Below, piece by piece: positions 27,401-31,160 of a stretch of DNA of 64,000 nt. Position 1 is the stretch's first letter; each line of letters opens with the position of its first letter. The stretch comes from Muricea muricata (lineage: Eukaryota; Cnidaria; Anthozoa; Malacalcyonacea; Plexauridae): NCBI GenBank assembly GCA_963855995.1, contig OY979721.1, forward strand, positions 4,526,001-4,590,000. Direction: 5' to 3'. A program made the translations under genes and the position numbers. The notes below the pieces were generated by a model, which made no database searches, was not told the origin of the DNA, and saw nothing but the letters and a program-made list of their open reading frames with translations.

Positions 27401-30400
27401 AACGTGGTCAAAGCGTAAGGGCAGAAGTGACGTTTCCGATCAATTTCGCCCCGGCACAGTGTGACCGCAACGGCGAAACATTATGTTTTTTGTGCCGTTT
27501 TCAAACCGTGCCGGCATAGTGTGAACATAGTCTTATTGATCCAGTGTTAATACAGGAGAAAACTGGAGCTAAGCTAACTTTATTTATACTGGATAGCTCT
27601 ATCAGTTTTAAATGCTCTACCTCGAGGTCCAGTAAGGATCATCTCTTACTGATCCTGTGTTACTACAGAAGGCAACCTAGACTAAACTAACTTTATTCAT
27701 ATTAGATTGCTCTATACGTTCTAAGCTGTTCTTCCCACAAGACTGCTATTATTGACCCAGTTTTACCGTTGGAGTCAGGCAGCCTAACTTCATATTTAAT
27801 ATATCTATGTCAACAGGTGAATATAAGAATAACTGTACTTTGTAGGAATTCTGTTTTGCAAACAAAAACGGAAAGAAATGTCACTGGCAGTTTCCTAGAC
27901 AACAAAACAAAATTTGACAGTACCTTCTTTTTTAGCAATGAAGAATCTTTTTATCAGTGAATCCCCTGGTGAATGCTTGTTGAGTTGAAGAGGATACGAG
28001 GAACCACCAGTGCCCACAGGGGCTGCAGGAATGCTGTCCTTTTTCACAGAATTCTGCTTCTCGTTAGTCCCCACGCTTTCAGCTTGTGGCGCGACTGAAA
28101 GTGGGCTTGCCGCTGACCAAGCGGCTTGAGATAATGTGGACGGTGCTCCCTCTATGTTACTGCGCACGCCCCCTATCGAAGAATAAGCAAGTTTGAACAA
28201 GATGGTAGTTGGGGATCAGTTTATGATTGTGTTCTTATAACAAATTCAGCATGAACTCTAGAAAATAACTTTATGTGGGTTAGATAAACAGGAAAACATT
28301 GTTGTTTCTTGTTTCAATGCACATATCAATGTTTTGTCATGTTTCTCATTGCCGGAAAACTAGGGGCATTTTTGTGAGAAACATCAGATTCTAAAAATAC
28401 TGCTTGTGTATGCAAGAGCTTTTTAAAGTACACAGTCAAAAAAACGGTGGTAAGCATACCGCCACTGGCGTAACTAGAGCGTTAATTGGCCTGGGGCGTT
28501 TTTCATATATTCGCGTCCTGTCCGACAAATGGTTTATGAAGTCCAATAGAATATATAAATAACCCCAATCCCCCCTTCAATTACCGCTCTAGTTACGCCA
28601 ATGTCTACTGCTTGTTGTCAAAAGTTGATTGTCAATTTTGTTCGTGGCAAATCGTTTAAAACTAAACCAGAAGCTATTGATCCTTTCTTACCAGCATTGC
28701 TCGAAGGCGACATCACAGGTTGATCATTTGACACTACATTGCTCGCAGGGTTGGCCGGGACATTTCCAAATGCAGCGTTATCCATTCCACCTGCAGGACT
28801 CGGCATTAGACTGGCTAGTTGATCACCTTGACTACCAGTGCTCGCGTCAGCCGCCGTAGAAGCTGCCATGTCGCTTGCGCTCTCGGCCGCGGAAATCTCA
28901 GCTGATTTCTCTGCAAAACTTGCGGCCTCAACCTGCCCATGATTCTCCACATTGTCGTTCGACGACGCATGCTCTGCTGAAGCTACTGCTGACTTTTGTT
29001 CATCACTATCTGCAGGCCCACCTTCCGTAGCTTCCGCTAACTGTTTCCCCGCAGTAACAGGTGACTCTTTCTTTGAAGCAGCAACTGCTGAGTTTTCCTT
29101 GTCACTAACTGCCGGCTCATTTTCCAATGAAATAGGTGACACTTTGTCAGGAGCGGCAACTTCTGAGCTTTCCTTGTCGCTGACTGTCGGCTCACTTTCC
29201 ATAGCCTCCACTGGCTGTTTGTCTGAAGACGCAGATGACTTTTTTTTAGGAGCCGCAACTGCTGAGCTTTCACTGTTACTGACTGTCGGCTCACTTTCCA
29301 TGACATCTGCTGTCTGTTTGTCAGAAAGCACAGGTGACTCTTTTGCAGGAGCGGTAACTGCTGAGCTTTCCTGGTCACTGACTGTCGGCTCACTTTCCAT
29401 GGCCTCTGCTGCTTGTTTGTCAGAAGACACAGGTGACTCTTTTTTAGGAGCGGCAATTGCTGAGCTTTCCTTGTCACTAACTGTCGGCTCACTTTCCATG
29501 GCCTCTGCTGCTTGTTTGTCAGAAGGAACAGGCGATTCTTTTTTAGGAGCGGCAACTGTTGAGCTTTCCTTGTCACTAACCACCGGCTCACTTTCCATAG
29601 CCTCCGTTGACTCTTTGTCTGAAGGCGCAGGGGCAGCAGCCTCTGAGTTTTCCTTGTCACTAACTGCCGGCTCAGTATTGTCTGAAGGTTTAGCTGAAGC
29701 TTTTTCGGAAGACGCGATCGCTGGTTTTTCAGCATCACTAGCTGCAGGCTCATTTTTGGTAGTTTCCGCTGACTGTTCGTCGGTGGATTTAGGCTCCGCT
29801 TCAGTAGCGTCTGCTGATTCTTTGCCTGAAGGCTCGGGTTTGGCATTATCAGTAGTGGCCATGGATGACATGTCATCCGATGCACCGCTGTCAGTTGTCA
29901 TGGCCGCGTCATCTTTGTTCTTTTTGTCGCTACCTATGACTTTAGCCTGCGTATCAGGTGTAGCCTTAGCCTTATTATCAGGAGTGGAAAGAGCATCTTT
30001 ATCAGAAGCAGGCTCAGAGTTCATCTGGGCGTCGTCAGGCTTATCCGATTTTTTTGATTTATCAGTTGGGACATCATCAGTAGTACCGGCATCCTGATCC
30101 CCGGAGGTTTGACCATCTCTACGATCCTTGGGAACCGGATCGCTGATCTCACTAAAGAGTTCCTTGAGTAAAGGGTCTACATCTTCTGATCGCTCTGAAA
30201 AAGAGAAAGTCATAACCATGGATTATAGCGCCCTGTGTCAAGGAATCCAGAATCCACCACGGTAAGTCATTTCCTAATCGAGCGGGCATGGATTGTCAGA
30301 AGGGACAGTGCAATAGAGAGCACTACTCACGAGACATAAAATGAATTGTGCAAACAACCTTCAAGGCGTTTCGATAAAGATGAGGCACCTTTCCTATTTG

Positions 30401-31140
30401 CTTACTCCATTTTCAATTGACAATTTCAAACAATCCGTAGATGTTCTGGGGACTACAATTAGGAAATGCCTAATCTCATTTCGAAATCCGGAATGCGAAC
30501 AAAAACATTCAAAATCCAGATATTTTTGTTGGAATCCGTAAGCTGGAATCTGGAACACGATAGTCTCTCGGGTTGTTTTACATGGGGGGGGGGGGCATCT
30601 AAGTGACCTAAGTGACCGAAATGTTTATGAAGGCTGATTTACACTAACAATGTTGCTGCAATCATAGCCCAAATTTCCATTGGTTAATTTCTAAATTTTG
30701 AAGAATTTGTAAGAATTCTTGGCGAGTTTCTTCAAATATTTCTCACACAAATTCTTCAAAACTTATCGATGTAGAATTTTATAATTGAAACTTTGACTGA
30801 AAACCAACCTCAACCGTTTTTAAGAACGAATATCGAATGTTCGTGGGTAGTGGGATGGTGCATGCTTGGGCACAGGGAGTAGGTTCTACACTACGAAACT
30901 CAAACCACCTATCCACATCGATACCAGTGTTAGCGAGTGTTGGTGGTGCGCATCAAACCCTAGAAGCTATGAGACAAAGACGCAATGGATCTTGCCTATT
31001 TGGTCTTCGCTGAAAAGTCAAACTTCTTCTAGTTACTTACAAAATATTGAATTAGGAATTTCTCGGCGTATATACTTACTGTGAATCCTACGTGACGAAC
31101 ATAAGGTAAACAAAAATAAAACAAGCAATACTTTTCTCAT
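205..31140 (-). CDS. Large secreted mosaic protein (ShKT, 2x C-type lectin, LamG-like, 2x PA14-like); 36 coding exons, 3' end outside window
   Basis: Seen: 36 exons join with GT-AG borders and unbroken reading-frame phase from an ATG at 31140 down to 205, giving 2585 complete codons before the window edge. The order is signal peptide, Ser/Glu/Lys repeats, linkers, ShKT, acidic blocks, long linkers, NQxP repeat, CTLD1, CTLD2, LamG1, LamG2, PA14a, PA14b, and the start of a further LamG-like module. Introns at domain borders are phase 1; introns inside domains are phase 0 or 2, as expected for exon shuffling. Known: CTLD, LamG and PA14 domains are extracellular and often bind glycans. Inferred: a secreted or surface-anchored matrix or recognition protein. 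The C-terminus (transmembrane segment or anchor) is off the left edge. I do not recognise a named orthologue. The exon chain is well supported; fusion of two neighbouring genes by my model is possible but the phases argue against it. Confidence 0.8.
480..630 (+). repeat. 114-bp dispersed repeat, left flank of the microsatellite
   Basis: Degenerate copies with TCTAAACTGTTCTTCC, GGATCATCTC and TTGATCCAGTGTTACTGGAG cores; continuous with the copy at 1320-1560 across the CTAAA array. Confidence 0.8.
631..1320. repeat. (CTAAA)n microsatellite, about 138 units
   Basis: Pure CTAAA pentanucleotide runs for about 690 bp with one early variant unit (CTAAG) and a CTAAC end. It lies in an intron of the mosaic gene, between the two halves of a copy of the 114-bp dispersed repeat, which itself contains CTAAACTAAAC at that point. 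It is therefore an internal expansion of that element and not a telomeric tract. Confidence 0.95.
1320..1560 (+). repeat. 114-bp dispersed repeat, right flank of the microsatellite
   Basis: About two degenerate copies containing ACTTTATTCACAACGGATAG, TTCTAAACTGTTCTTCC and GGATCATCTCTGATCGATC. Confidence 0.8.
1574..3199 (-). CDS. Mosaic gene exons 32-34: PA14-like domain B
   Basis: Exons 2995-3199, 1835-1951 and 1574-1746 encode residues about 2370-2534. The start, GLVREVWKDMGGYQVIDL, mirrors domain A, followed by DNFDAPYNVEDNYGSRVRGY, APETGDYRFYLAADSTGELW, then KEGKFYYITVYQKAE and VAVEMPSGHF. Both internal introns are phase 2; outer borders are phase 1. The intron between exons 32 and 33 holds part of a repeat (2590-2850) that also occurs near 39020-39285. 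Confidence 0.8.
2590..2850 (+). repeat. Dispersed repeat shared with 39020-39285
   Basis: An intronic block containing GTGCCGATTAATCCTTAATT, TTAATCGGCACGGAAACG, the segment ending CTACATGACG on the other strand and an AAATCAGCAGTTTTTT stretch. The reverse complement matches 39020-39285 over about 260 bp, including the inverted GTGCCGATTAA / TTAATCGGCAC pair. It is the same transposable-element family in two orientations. Confidence 0.75.
3275..3560 (-). repeat. 114-bp dispersed repeat, reverse orientation
   Basis: About 2.5 tandem copies reading GAACAGTTTAGAACTGATAG, GTAACACTGGGTCAA and AAATAAAGTTAGTTTAG, in the intron between exons 31 and 32 of the mosaic gene. Confidence 0.8.
3591..4085 (-). 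CDS. Mosaic gene exon 31: PA14-like domain A
   Basis: One uninterrupted 495-bp phase 1-1 exon encodes residues about 2205-2369. Landmarks are GLIREIWRNIPGSRVSDL near the start, ENFDAPFDLDRDYGTKVKGY, IPPETGAYTFFLSG, AEMWLS, a WNRSPSQSSKHVNLDAGRYY segment and SAGVKLPSGR. The PETGxYxF...S.....A.xWLS series is the hallmark of PA14-type beta barrels. Known: PA14 modules are found in secreted carbohydrate-binding and adhesion proteins. Compared with domain B, this copy has lost (or never gained) its two internal introns. Confidence 0.8.
4375..4580. repeat. CAAGTTG/CTTGATG-rich inverted-repeat element
   Basis: Repeated motifs of the form GACTTGATGCAACTTGATG and GCAACTTGCATCAAGTCTG in alternating orientation. 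Related blocks occur at 5610-5935, 19150-19385, 24655-24935 and 53690-53905, so this is a dispersed MITE-like family. Confidence 0.6.
4740..6304 (-). CDS. Mosaic gene exons 28-30: laminin-G-like domain 2
   Basis: Exons 6120-6304, 5410-5573 and 4740-4990 encode residues about 2005-2204. The same pattern as domain 1 is present: GGLFVSADEESFMDAGDF, a Cys pair (CLSNPAKC), ISAYIVNNNLYFDVAM, WQRVALSWSLAKGLTLYMDG, and a closing FAISSLAIYERYLTDDDM. Intron phases inside the domain (0 then 2) match those of domain 1, so these two domains look like an ancestral duplication. The exon 30 donor at 4739 leaves phase 1, which joins the PA14-like exon 31. Confidence 0.8.
5030..5345 (+). repeat. 114-bp dispersed repeat cluster
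   Basis: Three degenerate, partly deleted copies with TCTAAACTGTTCTTCC and CTTTATTTATACTGG cores, in the intron between exons 29 and 30 of the mosaic gene. Confidence 0.8.
5610..5935. repeat. CAAGTTG/CTTGATG-rich element, second copy
   Basis: Shares TTACATTGCAGTCATCAAGC, GCTTGATCACAACAAGTCTG and CAAGCTCGATG with the blocks near 19150 and 24660. Confidence 0.6.
7182..7400. mobile_element. Palindromic MITE, TIR ACGGCAAAAAATTAT
   Basis: Terminal inverted repeats of about 25 bp (ACGGCAAAAAATTAT... and ...ATAATTTTTGGCCGT) bound a 219-bp element whose interior is a series of inverted TTGAACAATGTTG / CAACATTGTTCAA motifs. A TA dinucleotide flanks the ends, which would fit a Tc1/mariner-type MITE. 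A related copy starts at 18600 and a more diverged one lies at 52885-53055. Confidence 0.75.
7489..9157 (-). CDS. Mosaic gene exons 24-27: linker plus laminin-G/concanavalin-like domain 1
   Basis: Exons 9032-9157 (linker, 41 codons), 8497-8705, 7800-8128 and 7489-7571 encode residues about 1756-2004. The domain reads as a LamG-like jelly roll: an opening strand with the pattern GGIELNGVDAWLDGGDF, two cysteines (CLSDPDLC), GLSVAMQINLDD, then VSVYIRDNSLHYRV, EWQDIVMTWKKSSGLALYVNG and a closing ISSLSVYPRVL. The W(Q)xI/V..TW.....L.LYVNG signature is typical of LamG/pentraxin-type folds. Internal introns are phase 0 and 2; outer borders are phase 1. Ligand unknown. Confidence 0.8.
8175..8375 (-). 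repeat. 114-bp dispersed repeat, reverse orientation
   Basis: About 1.7 copies (GAACAGTTTAGATCTGATA, AATAAGAGATGATCTTTACT) in the intron between exons 25 and 26 of the mosaic gene. Confidence 0.8.
8790..9000. repeat. Degenerate short tandem repeat, about 20 bp, TAAGCCC/CCTCTCT type
   Basis: Recurrent variants of GATAAGCCCTCTCTCTAATA are seen through this 200-bp intronic stretch; units vary in length and sequence. Confidence 0.5.
9301..9982. mobile_element. Element of about 680 bp with 55-65 bp terminal inverted repeats
   Basis: The left end (9301-9356; TAGTCGGGGAGGCAGAGGTA then CTCGAGGGGCAAAT) pairs with the reverse complement of 9917-9982 (AGTCAGGAAGGCAGAGGTAC then TCGAGGGGAAGTTT). No transposase frame is visible inside. 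It is a non-autonomous DNA element in the long intron between exons 23 and 24 of the mosaic gene. Confidence 0.65.
10420..11500. mobile_element. Foldback element with 300-bp inverted arms and nested insertions
   Basis: Left arm 10420-10726 pairs with right arm 11200-11500 on the opposite strand at high but imperfect identity; shared blocks include CACGTTACTGAAGGAA, CAGCAGATGAATA and GAGGTTTTGCTGT. Between the arms lie a second palindrome (10730-10942, ends GCGTCATCAAAA / TTTTTGATGACGC) and a third element (10954-11199). Confidence 0.75.
10954..11199. mobile_element. MITE with 40-bp TIRs (CTGGGGCCGGTTGTTCGAAG)
   Basis: The ends CTGGGGCCGGTTGTTCGAAG and CTTCGAACAACCGGCCCCAG are exact complements; the TIR extends inward for about 40 bp with few mismatches (GTTTAGCTTAAACGG / CCGTTTACGCTAAAC). 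Total length is 246 bp. Related ends occur at 36218-36280, 36445-36683 and 48060-48205. Confidence 0.85.
11905..12667 (-). CDS. Mosaic gene exons 22-23: C-type lectin-like domain 2
   Basis: Exons 12498-12667 and 11905-12115 encode residues about 1629-1755 with a phase 0 intron after ISQ. Landmarks are CDAKSGW, GCYRLS, WDEASRTC, VWIGYND, WTWTD, SYTNWNDASPNNG, SCALL, SWQDESC and FICKK. The usual EPN tripeptide is replaced by SPN and the WND motif by WQD, so two of the calcium-site-2 positions are altered, though this copy is closer to a sugar-binding site than CTLD1. Position of the internal intron differs in phase from CTLD1, so the two are not a recent tandem duplication. Confidence 0.85.
12175..12310 (-). 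repeat. 114-bp dispersed repeat, reverse orientation
   Basis: One copy with AAATAAAGTTAGTTTAG and CAATAAGAGATGATCCTTCC, between exons 22 and 23 of the mosaic gene. Confidence 0.75.
12945..13606 (-). CDS. Mosaic gene exons 20-21: C-type lectin-like domain 1
   Basis: Exons 13450-13606 and 12945-13174 encode residues about 1500-1628 with a phase 2 intron inside the domain. Visible CTLD landmarks are CDEGW, FCYNVV, W..A...C (WKNARESC), the WIG motif (LWIGYQDK), WSWVDG, DCVIL, W.D..C (KWKDVPC) and a final FLCK. Known: calcium-dependent sugar binding in CTLDs needs EPN or QPD plus WND. Neither is present here (the segment reads YTNWDTSS and later KWKDV), so classical site-2 calcium binding is doubtful. 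The fold call is firm; the ligand is unknown. Confidence 0.85.
13250..13400 (-). repeat. 114-bp dispersed repeat, reverse orientation, degenerate
   Basis: CATAAATAAAGTTATTTTAC, GCACTGAGTCAATTATCAAT and GAGATGATCCTCATTAGCC match the reverse-complemented monomer with several indels. Confidence 0.65.
13909..14269 (-). CDS. Mosaic gene exon 19: Asn-Gln-x-Pro repeat segment
   Basis: A 361-bp exon encodes residues 1380-1499. Its centre is a run of about nine imperfect short units of the type NQAPPA or NQVPTV with Asn-Gln followed by Pro about two residues later. It begins with a Pro-rich stretch (PKDPYPQPLPPEG). Such Pro-spaced repeats usually form extended, flexible or polyproline-like spacers. 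It sits directly before the first lectin domain and probably separates the disordered N-terminal half from the globular C-terminal half. It enters at phase 0 and leaves at phase 1. Confidence 0.75.
14512..23212 (-). CDS. Mosaic gene exons 10-18: linker region without recognised domain
   Basis: Exons: 23030-23212, 21785-21948, 21077-21239, 20203-20496, 19407-19580, 18961-19041, 16070-16306, 15619-15798 and 14512-14561 (residues about 871-1379). Some parts look folded rather than disordered: exon 10 contains DIARYVSLYRNVAKKLFGEA and exon 12 has DEQWANKAYQEAETYLRSK, both helix-like. Exon 16 is His/Leu/Pro-rich with PPLLH and PPLHH motifs repeated. Phases are 1-1 except the exon 11/12 border and the exon 18/19 border, which are phase 0. 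No family is recognised. A transcript would settle whether all nine are always included. Confidence 0.65.
15845..16025 (+). repeat. 114-bp dispersed repeat
   Basis: About 1.5 copies between exons 16 and 17 of the mosaic gene: TATTTATACTGGACAGTTCT, TCTAAACTGTTCATCC, GGATCATCTCTTATTGATCC. Confidence 0.85.
16371..16640. repeat. AACAATGTTGC/CAAGTTGT repeat element
   Basis: Two near-identical units (AGTTTTAACAATGTTGCTAT and AGTTTTAACAATGTTGCTAA about 65 bp apart) followed by further CAACAGG / CAAGTTGTTGG motifs. Short ORFs here are repeats, not exons. Confidence 0.55.
16641..18598. other. Intronic sequence with no supported gene
   Basis: This is the longest part of the intron between exons 15 and 16 of the mosaic gene. 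Apart from a (TTG)n run at 18409-18445 and AT-rich sequence, I see no exon with matching splice sites and no clear repeat family. Confidence 0.5.
18409..18445. repeat. (TTG)n microsatellite
   Basis: About 12 perfect trinucleotide units. Confidence 0.9.
18600..18800. mobile_element. Decayed copy of the ACGGCAAAAAATTAT MITE
   Basis: Starts ACGGCAAAAAATTATAACTT and has the same inner order of TTGTTCAACATTG-type motifs as 7182-7400, ending in GACAATGTGGGCA; the right terminal repeat has decayed. Confidence 0.6.
19150..19385. repeat. CAAGTTG/CTTGATG-rich element, third copy
   Basis: GTTGCAGCAAGTCTGCTGCA, GCTTGATGATAACAAGCCTG and CAAGCTTGATGCAAGTTG match the family at 5610 and 24655. Confidence 0.65.
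20555..21000 (+). repeat. 114-bp dispersed repeat cluster
   Basis: About four degenerate copies in the intron between exons 12 and 13 of the mosaic gene, with AACTTTATTTATTCTGAATA and TCTAAACTGTTTTTC cores. Confidence 0.8.
21265..21720 (+). repeat. 114-bp dispersed repeat cluster
   Basis: About four degenerate copies in the intron between exons 11 and 12 of the mosaic gene, e.g. TATCAGTTCTTAACTGTTCT and TACGTCAGGAGGAAACC. Confidence 0.8.
22066..22915. other. Intronic sequence with no supported gene
   Basis: Lies between exons 10 and 11 of the mosaic gene. The open frame at 22267-22593 (plus) lacks splice context or a recognisable family. No structured repeat stands out. Confidence 0.5.
23365..23655 (+). 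repeat. 114-bp dispersed repeat, best-preserved tandem cluster
   Basis: The TTCTAAACTG motif recurs at 23387, 23501 and 23615, giving an exact 114-bp period twice. Consensus landmarks in order are ACTTTATTTATACTGGATAG, CTCTATCAGTTCTAAACTG, TTCTTCCTAGAGGTCCAGTA, AGGATCATCTCTTATTGATC, CAGTGTTACTACAGGAGG and AAACCTAAACTAAACTA. No terminal inverted repeat or coding capacity is visible. Confidence 0.9.
23690..25939 (-). CDS. Mosaic gene exons 7-9: Asp/Glu-rich acidic blocks
   Basis: Exons at 25784-25939, 24970-25110 and 23690-23926 encode residues about 693-870. Exon 7 has an uninterrupted run of acidic residues (DADDEEDDDDDDDD) and Lys/Asp repeats. Exon 8 has a similar run (NDDEDDDDDDDG). Exon 9 mixes Ser/Lys/Asp/Gly with a final acidic block (ETDDDEDDKKED). 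All three are phase 1-1. Known: Asp-rich stretches in secreted invertebrate proteins bind calcium and occur in biomineral matrix proteins. Whether that applies here is inference. The antisense strand reads as poly-Ser, which is a shadow. Confidence 0.75.
24655..24935. repeat. CAAGTTG/CTTGATG-rich element, fourth copy
   Basis: TTACACCAAGTCTGCTGCGG, GGCTTGATGATGACAAGTCT and GTCAACAGGCTTGAGGCAAG follow the order seen at 19150-19385. Confidence 0.65.
26249..26359 (-). CDS. Mosaic gene exon 6: ShKT domain
   Basis: A single 111-bp phase 1-1 exon encodes a 37-residue module with six cysteines (residues 656-692), beginning GSCVDKYDSCPEFA and ending CRKSCKFCG. Known: this C-x6-C-x(n)-C-x8-C-x3-C-x2-C spacing is the ShKT fold, common in cnidarian and nematode secreted proteins, where it occurs as an appended module in enzymes and matrix proteins and also as free peptides. 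Here it is embedded in a large protein, so an independent peptide role is unlikely. The Lys-Tyr pair of channel-blocking ShK peptides is not evident (the sequence between the fifth cysteine and the end has Lys-Phe). Confidence 0.85.
26461..28172 (-). CDS. Mosaic gene exons 3-5: low-complexity linkers
   Basis: Exons at 27924-28172, 26837-26914 and 26461-26535 encode residues about 522-655. Exon 3 is Ser/Ala/Pro-rich and ends in a basic stretch (LIKRFFIAKKEG). Exon 4 starts with a run of Lys/Arg/Glu (AKKRKEEEAKMK). Exon 5 is an Ala/Pro segment (YYNYAAAPTPPSAAPAA). All three are symmetric 1-1 exons, so any one could be skipped without breaking the frame. No known domain is visible. Introns hold copies of the 114-bp repeat and a MITE near 27340-27525. 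Confidence 0.7.
26565..26830 (+). repeat. 114-bp dispersed repeat cluster
   Basis: About 2.3 degenerate copies between exons 4 and 5 of the mosaic gene. Confidence 0.8.
26985..27115 (+). repeat. 114-bp dispersed repeat
   Basis: One copy, GATCATCTCTGATTGATCCA and CAGGAGGAAACCTAAACTAA, between exons 3 and 4 of the mosaic gene. Confidence 0.8.
27341..27525. mobile_element. MITE-like element with TGTGCCGGCATAGT ends
   Basis: GTTCAGACTGTGCCGGCATA at the left and GTGCCGGCATAGTGTGAACA at the right enclose further TTTTCAAACC / GCACAGTGTGA motifs. The ends share the near-palindrome TGCCGGCA. Element borders are not exact. Confidence 0.5.
27530..27775 (+). repeat. 114-bp dispersed repeat cluster
   Basis: About two copies (GCTAACTTTATTTATACTGG, CTCGAGGTCCAGTAAGGATC) immediately right of the MITE-like element. 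Confidence 0.85.
28466..28600. mobile_element. MITE with TGGCGTAACTAGAGCG ends
   Basis: TGGCGTAACTAGAGCGTTAA on the left pairs with the reverse complement of TTACCGCTCTAGTTACGCCA on the right; total about 135 bp. Similar ends (TTACCGCACTAGTTCCGGCA) occur near 63612-63635. Confidence 0.75.
28692..30194 (-). CDS. Mosaic gene exon 2: Ser/Glu/Lys-rich region with 33-residue repeats
   Basis: This 1503-bp exon encodes residues 21-521 and contains no Cys-rich or hydrophobic segment. Composition is dominated by Ser, Glu, Lys, Ala, Asp and Pro, so it is probably disordered and extended. From about 29040 to 29620 it contains about five tandem units of 33 residues (99 bp) with the core MESEPTVSDKESS followed by AAPKKESPVxSDKQ. 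Units differ by several substitutions. Both borders are phase 1. Possible roles are a phosphorylated or glycosylated spacer, or a mineral- or cation-binding segment; the sequence does not decide between them. Long open frames exist here in other frames because codon bias suppresses stops. Confidence 0.8.
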
Positions 31141-31160
31141 ACTTTGTTCACACAGGAAAC
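31080..31160 (-). CDS. Mosaic gene exon 1: 5'UTR end and signal peptide
   Basis: Coding part is 31080-31140. The product starts MRKVLLVLFLFTLCSS, a short basic start and a hydrophobic core ending in small residues, typical of a secretion signal. The donor at 31079 is GTAAGT and leaves phase 1. After joining exon 2 the sequence reads RRIHKR, a possible dibasic processing site. An acceptor (TTGCAG) lies directly upstream at 31161-31163, so 31141-31160 is the end of the 5'UTR and at least one further non-coding exon should lie upstream. I could not place it or the promoter. Confidence 0.75.

Noticed and set aside
29037..29885. 282-codon frame on the minus strand in another frame
   Set aside because: A shadow of the same repeats in exon 2, rich in Leu/Gln/Arg with no domain or splice support.
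28952..30097. 381-codon open frame on the plus strand
   Set aside because: It is antisense to exon 2 of the mosaic gene. The exon has matching splice phases on both sides; the antisense frame is open only because of the repetitive Ser/Glu/Ala codons.
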